DNA of 64,000 bases from Bacillus sp. ISL-45 (GTDB lineage Bacteria > Bacillota > Bacilli > Bacillales > Cytobacillaceae), in the NCBI RefSeq assembly GCF_018613195.1, contig NZ_JAGGQQ010000019.1, forward strand, positions 283,637-347,636, written 5' to 3'. Made by a program: the position numbers and the translations under genes. This document shows, piece after piece, positions 7,677 to 17,100 of this stretch. The notes beneath the pieces were generated by a model, which searched no databases, was not told the DNA's origin, and saw nothing but the letters and a program-made list of their open reading frames with translations. Positions within the stretch are counted from its first letter, which is position 1. Each line of letters opens with the position of its first letter.

Positions 7677-8135
7677 TCACAATTTCTCATAATGGTCTTT
7701 TAACACTTTAAAGAGTCTTTCGTCACCACCGCGATCGGGATGAAGGGCTTTAAGTAATTTTTTGAATTCTTTTTTGAGTGAATGAGCGCTGCTATTCTGT
7801 TTTAACCCCAGCAATTGCTCAAGCTCAGAAGTGGGCGCACCCGACGCCTCTATATGGGCATTGAGCATTTTTTTCAATGTGCGAACCTTTGATTGTTCGA
7901 TATGTAATCTTGTATTTAAAAGATCAAGCTGTTCGTTCAGTTTGTAATTTTCACGACGAGACTGTTCCAATAGGTCAGTATTTTTCTTGATAACAAATTC
8001 TGCGAGATTCCTGGGATTTATTTTATCTGATTCAGCGGATAAAAATCCTGTATTGATCCAGGTTTGGACTTCCTGTTCAGTCGTTTCCATCCCATATGTA
8101 GTTAATTGTTCTGCAGCTTCTTTGATTGTCAGCAT
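7677..8135 (-). CDS. J-domain protein with N-terminal excisionase-like helix-turn-helix
   Basis: 152 residues. The C-terminus carries a short J domain with the essential HPD tripeptide (KKEFKKLLKALHPDRGGDE), so it should stimulate a DnaK-type ATPase. The middle (about 55-95) is heptad-rich and probably coiled coil. The N-terminus (MLTIKEAAEQLTTYGMETTE, then VQTWINTGFLSA) looks like a MerR/excisionase type DNA-binding helix-turn-helix. The mix of a DNA-binding-like head and J domain suggests recruitment of the chaperone to a protein or DNA target; this last point is inference. Confidence 0.8.
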   Translation of the reverse strand: MLTIKEAAEQLTTYGMETTEQEVQTWINTGFLSAESDKINPRNLAEFVIKKNTDLLEQSRRENYKLNEQLDLLNTRLHIEQSKVRTLKKMLNAHIEASGAPTSELEQLLGLKQNSSAHSLKKEFKKLLKALHPDRGGDERLFKVLKDHYEKL

Positions 8136-8269
8136 CTATTTCACTCTCTTATCTTAAAAATAATCAGACAAATCTATCATACCATTGATTTTTTTCAGAA
8201 AAAGAACAGAAGTATGACAATGTATTACATCTAATTGTTTTTAAAAAAATAAAGGGGGCCCGAGAAAGA

Positions 8270-8794
8270 ATGACATTTAACTTATCAGAAGCAATTGAAG
8301 TACTGGAACGGACACCAAATGTATTGGAGCAATATTTAGTAGGTTTATCTGGCGATTGGCTAGAATCTAATGAAGGGGAAGGAACCTGGAATCCATCCCA
8401 GGTCATTGGCCACCTGATCGATGGTGAGAAATATAACTGGATCCCTAGATTGGAGTTAATGTTAAGCGATACAAGTGATAAAAGATTCCCCATATTTGAC
8501 CGGTTTTCACATTTGCAGCAGTACAATGAATGGTCGATTGAAGAAAAGATTTGTGAATTTAGCACTTTAAGGTATGAAAGTATTGAAAAACTGAAAAAGT
8601 TGATCAAAGATGAAAGCCAGCTTGAATTGGAGGGAATCCATCCAGAGTATGGAGAAGTGAAAGCGCGCGAATTGATTTCTACATGGGCCGTTCATGATTT
8701 AACGCATATTTCCCAGATTACCAGAGTGCTGGCAAGGAGATATGAAGAGGCAGTAGGTCCATGGAAGAGTTATTTAGGGATTTTAAAAAAGTAA
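8270..8794 (+). CDS. DinB-family protein
   Basis: 174 residues, four-helix DinB/YfiT-like fold. The three metal-binding histidines are seen in VIGHLIDGE (first) and WAVHDLTHISQ (second and third). Members act as thiol-dependent S-transferases (bacillithiol in Bacillaceae) or have unknown roles. AAAGGGGGCCCGAG precedes the ATG. A terminator follows at 8807. Confidence 0.9.
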   Translation: MTFNLSEAIEVLERTPNVLEQYLVGLSGDWLESNEGEGTWNPSQVIGHLIDGEKYNWIPRLELMLSDTSDKRFPIFDRFSHLQQYNEWSIEEKICEFSTLRYESIEKLKKLIKDESQLELEGIHPEYGEVKARELISTWAVHDLTHISQITRVLARRYEEAVGPWKSYLGILKK

Positions 8795-8806
8795 TCATGA
8801 TAATTT

Positions 8807-8841
8807 GCAACCCTCTTTCATACGGACTGGGTTGCTTTTTT
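8807..8841 (+). terminator. Terminator after the DinB gene
   Basis: GCAACCC / GGGTTGC stem followed by TTTTTT. Confidence 0.8.
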
Positions 8842-8932
8842 ATGACTTCTCATCCTGTTGGCGTTTAAGGAAGGAAATGTAAACATATAAACAGAATATA
8901 GAATTAAGACTATTAGATTGGCAGGTACTTTT

Positions 8933-9403
8933 ATGCTGAAACCCTATTGGAAGTATGTGCTTTACCTCCTTGATCACAAAATGAATGTACTGGTTGAATG
9001 TTGGATTGAGGGATTATACATCCAGGGGATTACCCATGATCTATCAAAATTTTCCCCTGGAGAGTTTTTTCCTTATGCCAGGAAGTTTTTTTCTGGGAAA
9101 AACTTAAGTGAAGAAGAGGAATTAAGATGGCGGTATGCCTGGCTGAATCACCAACATAAGAACAAACATCACTGGGAATATTGGGTTGTAGATCACAATA
9201 AAAAACTGGCATTGCCAATACCCCGGAAATATTTACTGGAAATGGTCTGTGATTGGCGGTCGTTGTCAAGAAAGTGGGGAAGGAGGGTAAAGCCAGGGAC
9301 CCTAGACCTTACTGAAAAGGCCATCCTTCACCCCGACACAAAGAAAGAACTTGAAACCATAATGCGTCATAAAAGGGATAGTAAAAAGACTTCTAAGCTG
9401 TAA
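8933..9403 (+). CDS. DUF5662-family protein
   Basis: 156 residues. Conserved pieces of the family are visible: LDHKMNVLVECW, ITHDLSKFSPGEF, a HNHQHKNKHHWEYW-like block (here LNHQHKNKHHWEYW), and EMVCDW. The histidine/aspartate clusters (HDLSKF and HxHKNxHHW) suggest a metal-dependent phosphohydrolase-like site, but no activity is known to me. ATG at 8933 is taken as start; an in-frame TTG at 8918 has no ribosome site. Confidence 0.8.
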   Translation: MLKPYWKYVLYLLDHKMNVLVECWIEGLYIQGITHDLSKFSPGEFFPYARKFFSGKNLSEEEELRWRYAWLNHQHKNKHHWEYWVVDHNKKLALPIPRKYLLEMVCDWRSLSRKWGRRVKPGTLDLTEKAILHPDTKKELETIMRHKRDSKKTSKL

Positions 9404-9443
9404 AACGAATAACAAGTAAGAATTCCAATAGAGGTGCACAAAA

Positions 9444-9872
9444 ATGATCCGTGAAGCTGAAGGTACTGATCAAATGCAAATTTATGGGCTATATAAAATG
9501 TTAGTGCCCAACAGTAAGAAAATGTGTGTTCTTGAAGACCAGATAGAAACTATGAAAAGGGACCGACACAACTTTTTGTTAGTATACGAGGAAGAAGGAG
9601 AAATATTAGGAACACTTACACTGAATATTTGTCTACAGGCTCTGCACGGGTTAAGGCCTTATGCAGTAGTAGCAAATATCGTTGTTCATGAGAACTGCAG
9701 GGGTCAGAAAATTGGCGAGAAACTTCTAAAATATGTGGAGAAATATTGTAGATCAATCGATTGCCATCGGATTATGCTTCTAAGTGGTTCTAAACGAGAA
9801 AAAGCCCATATTTTCTTTGAAAGAAACGGGTACAGTGGCTCAGTAAGCAGGGGATTTAAGAAATATTTATAA
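9444..9872 (+). CDS. GNAT-family N-acetyltransferase
   Basis: 142-residue single GNAT domain. Motif A is visible as VANIVVHENCRGQKIGEKLL (acetyl-CoA pyrophosphate loop R/QxxGxG/A type) and motif B as FFERNGYS. AGAGGTGCACAAAA lies before the ATG. Substrate unknown. Confidence 0.87.
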   Translation: MIREAEGTDQMQIYGLYKMLVPNSKKMCVLEDQIETMKRDRHNFLLVYEEEGEILGTLTLNICLQALHGLRPYAVVANIVVHENCRGQKIGEKLLKYVEKYCRSIDCHRIMLLSGSKREKAHIFFERNGYSGSVSRGFKKYL

Positions 9873-10055
9873 TAGTACACCATTTGTGGGGTTTCTAACG
9901 AATAGAAGAATTTATACTACAAAGGACCTATTTATTGATATATAAAACTTCTAATCGGGTAAAATTCAGAAAATATGTTAAAATCTAAATTAGTAACAGG
10001 TCATAACATCTAGTAATTAACCAAATCGTTTTCGAAAAAATAACGGAGGGACTAA

Positions 10056-10946
10056 ATGTTAACAAATCATTTGGATTTTAGACTCGAACCAAGGATTAGG
10101 GAATTGTATGAAGAGCACAAAATGCGGGCGGAAAAAATAGATTGGGGGTATCATGAATTTTTACCGTGGGACAAGGCGATGGACTTTAAACGGGTCCCAT
10201 GGGATGAAAGCCAGGTAACGCTGCCGGCATCGGTCATTACTGCGATTGAAACTGCGCTGTTGACCGAGGTGAATTTGCCGTGGTTTACGTCCTATCTGGA
10301 TCAGACTTTCAAAGGATCATTGTCGGTCATCAAGGATTTTGTCCATACCTGGACGGCGGAAGAGGATCAGCATTCAAATTTGCTAGAGACTTATCTTTTG
10401 ATTACCAGGAATGTTGAGCCGATGAGGCTGCATCAGTTACATAAAATGACGCTTGAGAATGGCTGGGATCCTGATTTCCATACTCCATTTGAAACGATGG
10501 TTTACACATCGATGCAGGAGCTCGCAACAATGGTGTTTTACAATAATGTCGCTAAAGTGGCAGGAGCACATGATAGGGAATTAGCAACATTGCTGCGCAG
10601 ACTTGCTAAGGATGAAACCTTGCATTATGCGTTCTACCGCGAGGTTATTAAGTATCATCTAGAACTTGAACCTAATTATTGCTACTACCTGGGGAATGTC
10701 ATCATGAATTTCCAAATGCCGGGAGCTGTAATGCCTGATTTCGATAATCGGATGTCAATCATCGCGAAAGAGGCGAATTATGGACCGCTTGAATATTTCG
10801 ATCAAGTCCTTGATGTGATCATCGATTACTGGGATATCGAGAATTTAAGGCCAATCGCTCCGGAGGCAGAAAAAGCAAGACTGGATATTTTGAATTATCA
10901 TGCGCGTCTGAAACGAGTCCGGGATCGGTTTTATAAGAATAAGTAA
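10056..10946 (+). CDS. Acyl-ACP desaturase (ferritin-like di-iron)
   Basis: 296 residues of the soluble fatty-acid desaturase 2 family. Two di-iron motifs stand out: TAEEDQHSNLLETYLL (ExxH) and AKDETLHYAFY (ExxH), with an earlier Glu in ETALLTEVNLPWFTSYL. It would insert a double bond into acyl chains bound to acyl carrier protein using oxygen, in the cytosol, changing membrane fluidity. Start follows ACGGAGGGACTAA. Monocistronic, with its own terminator. Confidence 0.9.
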   Translation: MLTNHLDFRLEPRIRELYEEHKMRAEKIDWGYHEFLPWDKAMDFKRVPWDESQVTLPASVITAIETALLTEVNLPWFTSYLDQTFKGSLSVIKDFVHTWTAEEDQHSNLLETYLLITRNVEPMRLHQLHKMTLENGWDPDFHTPFETMVYTSMQELATMVFYNNVAKVAGAHDRELATLLRRLAKDETLHYAFYREVIKYHLELEPNYCYYLGNVIMNFQMPGAVMPDFDNRMSIIAKEANYGPLEYFDQVLDVIIDYWDIENLRPIAPEAEKARLDILNYHARLKRVRDRFYKNK

Positions 10947-10977
10947 AAAAATCAGCGGGGCAGCCCGCTGATTTTTC
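10946..10977 (+). terminator. Terminator after the desaturase gene
   Basis: AAAAAATCAGCGGG-GCAG-CCCGCTGATTTTT hairpin with T tail. Confidence 0.88.
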
Positions 10978-11122
10978 TTAGAGGAGAGATAAGTATTTAT
11001 AGGCTTTTCAAATAGAGCAACTTAACTAAATTCTACAGCCGGTTTTGAGTTGCATCGGAAATTTTCCATCATCGGTTTCAGCCTGTGTTCATATTCAGTT
11101 ACTGATATGAACAATTACAAAC

Positions 11123-12061
11123 TTATAAAGCTATGCTGCCATCCGGCAATACGGCGTGCACACCTTTAACACCGTTTACTACTTGTGTAACTCGCAGATC
11201 AACTGTTACACTGGCCAACGCGAGACCTTGTGATCGTTCCATTTTGTAAAGCACACAGATTAATTCGACCATTTCGTCAAGTGCTTGAGCAGCTGCTTGA
11301 TTTAAATCTTCATTAAAACCAAATGTTATCCATCCAGCAGGTGTCTTTGCCCTTGGCATTGTCAGCTGCATATCGTCTCTAACAGTTAACGTGATATCGA
11401 CCAAGTCCATCGGGCACTCGATTGCTGTACCGGAAACTTCACCGTCTCCCTGTGCGGCATGGCCGTCCCCGATTGAGAATAAAGCTCCTTCAACAGAAAT
11501 CGGCAGGTACAAGGTGCTGCCTCTTTTTAGCTCCTTGCAGTCGATATTCCCGCCGCAATAGCGGGGAGGAGAGGTGTGGTGCACGCCATGTTCTGCTGGT
11601 GCAACTCCCATCAAACCGATAAAAGGATTAAGCGATACATTCACTGGACGGGAACCTACTTCAGTCCTCGCAGTCATCTTATCTCGGTCTAATTCCCAGT
11701 CAAGGCGGATTTTCTCAGTTCCTGTCAAACCGACTGCGTCATTTTGCCAGGTTTTTTTGCCCCCTGCCCAGTTCGTTCCATACCAGCCTGGCACAACATC
11801 ATTCAACTTCACTTCCAGCACCATTCCTGGCTTTGCTCCCTTCACTTCAATGGGTCCAACCATCGGGTGCAGAGGAGTCTCTTCATTTACAGCAGAACGG
11901 AAAAACGCTCTCTCCATTCCTTTGGATCCTGAATATCCCCATTCAATGTCGGGAGTCTGCATCCGGATTGAATCGCCGGATTGGACTGTAAGAATTGGTT
12001 TATATTTTTTACTAAAAGAACCATGCAGGTTTTCGGACTTCAGATCGATACTGTGCATCAT
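11123..12061 (-). CDS. Acetamidase/formamidase family protein
   Basis: 312 residues of the FmdA/AmdA family. Recognisable pieces: GPIEVKGAKPGMVLEVKL, the active-site region HHTSPPRYCGGNIDCKEL, and IGDGHAAQGDGEVSGTAIE, all typical of the family. Predicted hydrolysis of formamide or short amides to ammonia and acid in the cytosol. ATG at 12061 is chosen because AAGGAG is 8 bases upstream; the GTG at 12070 overlaps that site. The DMT exporter gene lies just upstream on the same strand (gap 12 bases), so both are probably one operon. Confidence 0.9.
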   Translation of the reverse strand: MMHSIDLKSENLHGSFSKKYKPILTVQSGDSIRMQTPDIEWGYSGSKGMERAFFRSAVNEETPLHPMVGPIEVKGAKPGMVLEVKLNDVVPGWYGTNWAGGKKTWQNDAVGLTGTEKIRLDWELDRDKMTARTEVGSRPVNVSLNPFIGLMGVAPAEHGVHHTSPPRYCGGNIDCKELKRGSTLYLPISVEGALFSIGDGHAAQGDGEVSGTAIECPMDLVDITLTVRDDMQLTMPRAKTPAGWITFGFNEDLNQAAAQALDEMVELICVLYKMERSQGLALASVTVDLRVTQVVNGVKGVHAVLPDGSIAL

Positions 12062-12073
12062 GTTCGCCACTCC

Positions 12074-13009
12074 TTATGCGATTTCATTTTTTACTATCTC
12101 AGCTTTGGGCTTCCTTTTAAAAAGCCTCGGGTTCGTTCCAATATAAACTCCTGATAATACGAGAGCAGCTCCGATTGCATGAGCGGCAGAGAAATTTTCA
12201 CCTAAAAACAAAGTAGCCATTATGACCGCAGATACCGGCATAACATTGATGAAAATCGATGCCTTCGCTGCGCCAACTTCTTTGATTCCGTTGTAATACA
12301 TGACGAATGACACGACCGTAACCAAAACGCTCATATGGATAATCGCGGCCCAGGTTGTACTCGATGCCTGCTGTACATCCTGCCACGATGTTTCTGCCAG
12401 GGCGAAAGGCAGTAAAAAGAGCGTACCGAATGCTACTGCATAGGTAGTCGACTCCACAGAGCTGAACTTCTTCAGTACGATTTTGCCCACTACACTGTAA
12501 AGCGCCCAGCTTACAACTGCACCCATCAAAACGAAATCAATGGGCTCGAATCCAAGTTTAATTAAATTTATCAGATTTCCATCGGTAATGATGAAAAAGG
12601 CACCTGAAAGGGCAACAGCTAATCCAATCACGTTATTGCGGGTGATGGTTTCTTTTAAAAACAAAGCTGACAAAAGCACAATCAGCACCGGATTGGAAGC
12701 AATGAACAGAGAGCTTTTGATAACGGGTGCATGTTTACTGGCCAGGAAAAAAAAGATATTATACAATGCGATCCCCGTAAGGCCCAGAACGGCAAATAAG
12801 CTGATATCCTTCCAGTTCGGTTTCTGACGGTTTTTCTCCATCATGAACATGAGAGGAAATAGGAGGATGGCAGCCCCGAAAAACCGAAAAAAAGCGACAG
12901 TGGCCGGTTCGAAGCTCTGGACCGCGTATTTTCCGGCAATGAATGCACTGCCCCATGTTGACGTGGCAAAGGTCAACATGCCATATGTAAGCCATAATTT
13001 TTTGTTCAT
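12074..13009 (-). CDS. EamA-family (DMT superfamily) transporter
   Basis: 311 residues with about ten hydrophobic segments in two EamA repeats (first from ATSTWGSAFIAGKYAVQSFE, second from VLMGAVVSWALYSVVGKIVL). Probable export of metabolites or amino acids across the membrane; substrate unknown. ATG at 13009 is preceded by GAAGGGACTACA; the frame extends to 13051 without a ribosome site. Operon with the amidase downstream. The 52-bp repeat array starts about 100 bases upstream. Confidence 0.88.
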   Translation of the reverse strand: MNKKLWLTYGMLTFATSTWGSAFIAGKYAVQSFEPATVAFFRFFGAAILLFPLMFMMEKNRQKPNWKDISLFAVLGLTGIALYNIFFFLASKHAPVIKSSLFIASNPVLIVLLSALFLKETITRNNVIGLAVALSGAFFIITDGNLINLIKLGFEPIDFVLMGAVVSWALYSVVGKIVLKKFSSVESTTYAVAFGTLFLLPFALAETSWQDVQQASSTTWAAIIHMSVLVTVVSFVMYYNGIKEVGAAKASIFINVMPVSAVIMATLFLGENFSAAHAIGAALVLSGVYIGTNPRLFKRKPKAEIVKNEIA

Positions 13010-13110
13010 TGTAGTCCCTTCTTTAAGAGTATTTAAATAGTATTGTAGCATCTTTTTCGAAAAGCGAAATAAAAATTTAGTAAGTTTTGAAACTTTTTCT
13101 TTTATACCAG

Positions 13111-13578
13111 CTTAAGACAGGTTTGGCGGAAAAAGAGGAAAAGCTGTCAAAAGAAAGCCCAACTTAAGACAGGTTTGGTGCGATATGAGGAAAAGCTGTC
13201 AAAAGAAAGCCTAACTTAAGACAGGTTTGGTGCGAATAGAGGAAAAGCTGTCAGAAGTAAGTCCAACTTAAGACAAGTTTGGTGCAAATAGAGGAAAAGT
13301 TGTCAAAAGAAAGCCCAGCTTAAGACAGGTCTGGTGCGATATGAGGAAAAGCTATCAAAAGAAAGCCTAACTTAAGACAAGTTTGGTGCGAATAGAGGAA
13401 AAGCTGTCAAAAGAAAGCCTAACTTAAGACAGGTTTGGTGCGAAAAGTAGAAAAGCTGTCAAAAGAAAGCCCAACTTAAGACAGCTTTGATGAGAAAAGA
13501 GGAAAAGCTGTCAAAAGAAAGTCCAACTTCTGACAGCTTTGATCCGAATAGAGGAAAACCTGTCAAAAGTAAGCGTGA
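13111..13578. repeat. Tandem array of nine 52-bp units
   Basis: Units begin at 13111, 13163, 13215, 13267, 13319, 13371, 13423, 13475 and 13527, exactly 52 bp apart. Each begins with CTTAAGACAGGTTTGG or a variant, has GAGGAAAAGCTGTC in the middle and ends AAAGAAAGCCCAA. GACAGSTTT and AAAGCTGTC form an inverted repeat; in the unit at 13475 it is a perfect 9-bp stem. Units differ by a few bases each, so the array is not a fresh duplication. No coding capacity that holds across units because 52 is not divisible by three. Confidence 0.95.
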
Positions 13579-14164
13579 GTAAACAAAAGGGACATATGAA
13601 CTCAAAGTTTGGATGGAGTCTCATTTGGAAAAGTCCTTTAATCAGACGATTACCTTCACAATTAAATAAAAGCATTACGAAACAGAGGCGCACAACCTCT
13701 GTTTTTTTATTCGATAAATAACCTGTAATCTGCAAAATTGAGGCTAAATCCGCCATGTGCTATACCCGTTGGTGTTTTATTATAGGTCCTTTTGTATTAA
13801 TAAATGGGGTTTTAGAGTAAGTTTCAGAACATTTTACCCAGGGATAGATGTTTGATTTAGGGATAAATAATCATTTTTTGATCTCTTCCACTTCTAGCTG
13901 GGAGATTGCCATATGGAAATAATTAGAAAGTTATAGACCTTAACTTGTTACAAAATTGGTTTACACTCTATAGGGATTATTTTAAAAATTTCCCAATAGC
14001 AACTAAATAATCATTTTCTGAATATTCAGTTTTATACACTAAGATTCGACAAAACTACCACCCACAAAAGGCTATGGTTGATTTAGCATCTATTTTCACA
14101 TAGAGTGTGCGACGAAAGGAGGGCAGGTAAGAAATTCAAAGGAAAATACTTAGGAGGTAGATGG
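13579..14164. other. Long leader/gap before bacillopeptidase F
   Basis: No convincing gene. Contains an orphan hairpin terminator at 13681 and AT-rich sequence that should include the bpr promoter; I could not assign -35/-10 boxes with confidence. Confidence 0.5.
13681..13710 (+). terminator. Orphan terminator hairpin
   Basis: ACAGAGG / CCTCTGT with seven T residues following. No intact gene precedes it on the plus strand; it may be left from a lost gene or stop read-through from the repeat array. Confidence 0.6.
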
Positions 14165-17100
14165 ATGAAACGTAAAAATCGCCGATTATTATCCGTACTT
14201 CTATCAACTGCACTTGTTGTACCATTGTTGCTTCAGCCACAGATCCAGACAGCTGCAGCAACAAACGGAGTCAGTGTTTCTGCAAAGGAAGCAGTCCAGA
14301 CTGCAGAGCAGAAAGTGAACAAAAAGCTTTATACGCAATTTGAGAATCAAGATAAAGTTACGTTCCCGGTAAAAATGAAAGAGCAGGTGGACACGAACGC
14401 TGTCGCTAAAGAGGCTGAGAAAAAAGCCAGCCTGAATAAAGCCACACCTGCAAAAACGAAATCGATAAAGCGTTCTACGATTGTATCAGAGCTAAAAGCA
14501 AAGGCACAAGAAACACAGTTCGATCTGATCGAATTCCTTAAGGAGCAAGAAAAAAACGGCGGGGCTAAGGATATCCATTCTTACCATGTCGTGAATGCGA
14601 TTGCGGTAACAGCTACGAGAGACGTAATGGATAAAGTGGCTGGTTTCACTGAGGTCGATAAAATTCTGCCAAATGAAACAAGGCAGCTGTTCATTCCGGA
14701 AAAGTCAGCAGCTGTTCAGGAACCTGCTGCTAAAACGAATTCAATTGAATGGAATATTGACCGTGTTGGAGCACCTGCAGTCTGGGAAATGGGGATTGAA
14801 GGCAGCGGAATTACCGTAGCTTCGATCGATACGGGTGTTCAATGGAATCACCCTGCATTGCAGGAGAAATACCGGGGTTTTGACTCAGCTACTGGGCAGG
14901 CGTCACATGAAAACCACTGGTTTGATGCCGTTCGCGGCCAATCTGCACCTTATGATGATCACGGTCATGGAACGCATGTGACTGGGACGATGGTGGGATC
15001 CGAGCCGGATGGATCAAATGCAATCGGAGTTGCCCCTGGCGCCAAATGGATAGCAGTTAAAGCTTTCACTGCCTCTGGCGGCACAGATGCTGATTTACTG
15101 GAAGCAGGTGAGTGGATCCTTGCTCCAAATGGGAACCCTGATTTAGCACCTGATGTTGTCAACAACTCATGGGGCGGCGGACCTGGATTGGATGAGTGGT
15201 ATCGTCCAATGGTTCAAGCATGGAGAGCTGCTGAAATCTTCCCTGAATTCTCTGCCGGTAATACGACATTCAGTAATCCAGGCGGGCCAGGTTCAGTTGC
15301 GAACCCTGCCAATTATCCAGAATCAGTCGCAACAGGAGCGACAGATATCAATAATAACTTGGGAAGCTTTTCACTCTTGGGGCCGTCACCTTATGGCGAA
15401 ATCAAGCCTGAACTGACTGCACCTGGTGTCAATATCCTTTCATCTGTTCCTGGAAGCGGATACGAAGGAGGATGGAACGGAACGTCAATGGCCGGACCGC
15501 ATGTTTCGGCGGCTATTGCATTATTGCTGCAGGCCAATTCCAGTCTGACTGTTGATGAGTTGGAAGAGATTCTATTAACGACGGCATTGCCATTAACAGA
15601 CAATGCTTATCCTGAATCACCGAATAATGGCTATGGATCAGGATTGTTGAATGTATTTGATGCAGTTTCCTCTGTTGTGTCTGGATTGGGGAAATTAAAA
15701 GGACAGGTAACAAAGGATGGAGACGACAGTGAAGCGCCGGTGTTGGAGCATTCCCAACCTGCCACGGTTTTCGCTAGAATGCCACTGACTTTAGAGGCTT
15801 CAGCTGCCGACAACATCAGTGTAACAAATGTTGAAGTGGAATATCAATTGGAGGATGGGTCCTGGACTGCTGTTTCAGCCGTACGTACTGGCGGAGACTA
15901 TAAAAATGGAACGTACCAGGCCAATATCCCAGGTGAAGCGGTCTCCGGAAACGAATTCGTATATAAATGGAGAGCAGTGGACTTCGGAGGGAATGAAACG
16001 GTAAGCGAATTTACCGTGACAGTCTTGCCTGGAATCACTGTAGGCTATGAACAGAACTTCGAGAACGATGCTTCTGGCTGGACTTCTTATGGAGACGCCA
16101 ACAGCTGGGAGTGGGGCACGCCGACAAGTGGTCCTGTCTCTGCTTTTTCAGGCGAGAAGGTCTATGGAACTGCCCTTGCTGGAACGTATCAAAACCGGGC
16201 GAACATGTCATTGCAAATGCAGCCAATCGATTTACCGGAAGGCAGCAGCTACCTGCAGTTCAAGCAATGGTATAACCTGGAGAGAAATTATGACTACGGC
16301 CATGTATTTGTCTCCACCGATGCTGTTAACTGGGTGCAAAAACTGCGGGTAAATAATCTTTCGAATGGCTGGATCGATGGTGAAGTCGATTTAAGTGAAT
16401 ATGCTGGCCAAAGGATTTATGTCGCTTTCAACGTAACAACTGATGGCAGCGTCGTCAGGGATGGGTGGTATCTGGATGATATGGTTTTATCCGATACTTC
16501 GATCGCTGAACCAGTGAAGGCAGAAACAACTGTGGATAAAGACGACACTAAAGATAGCATGAAAGAAGATGTGGATCCAAATAAAATCCAAATGTCATTG
16601 CCTAAGCAGCCTAAGGCAGACAGTTCAGCAAGTCTGATGGCATTGCCGATGCAGGCTTCAGTGACAGTTGTTGAATCAGGCCGTTCCGTAAAAACCAACC
16701 CTGCAAATGGCAGTTTCGAACTGACACATGCAGCCGGTACCTTCACGGTTGTAGCAGAAGCTTATGGTTTCCGTCCACAGACTCAAACAGTTGAAATTGA
16801 GCAGGATGGAGAGGCAACGGCAAACTTCAGTCTCGAGGAATTGCCAAAAGGCACATTAACTGGTTCGATTACGAACAAAGCCACAGGTGAACCTGTTGAG
16901 GGTGCTACCGTTTACTTGCTTGAAGATGCGAACATTGCACCAGTGGCAACAGATGAAAATGGTCAATACTCGTTGACTGCATATGAAGGGGAATACACTG
17001 TAAAAGTAATTGCTCCGCATTTTTACAGTCAAGAGGCGTCCGTGACGCTTGATGGGGATGTTGAGCAAAACTTTGAAATCAAACCGTTCATCGGTTATCC

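Noticed and set aside
11086..11113. TGTTCATAT...ATATGAACA hairpin after the amidase gene as a terminator
   Set aside because: Good stem but no T run on the minus strand; may only slow the polymerase.
11574..12146. 190-codon plus-strand frame opposite the amidase
   Set aside because: Shadow of a clear amidase and DMT transporter gene on the minus strand.
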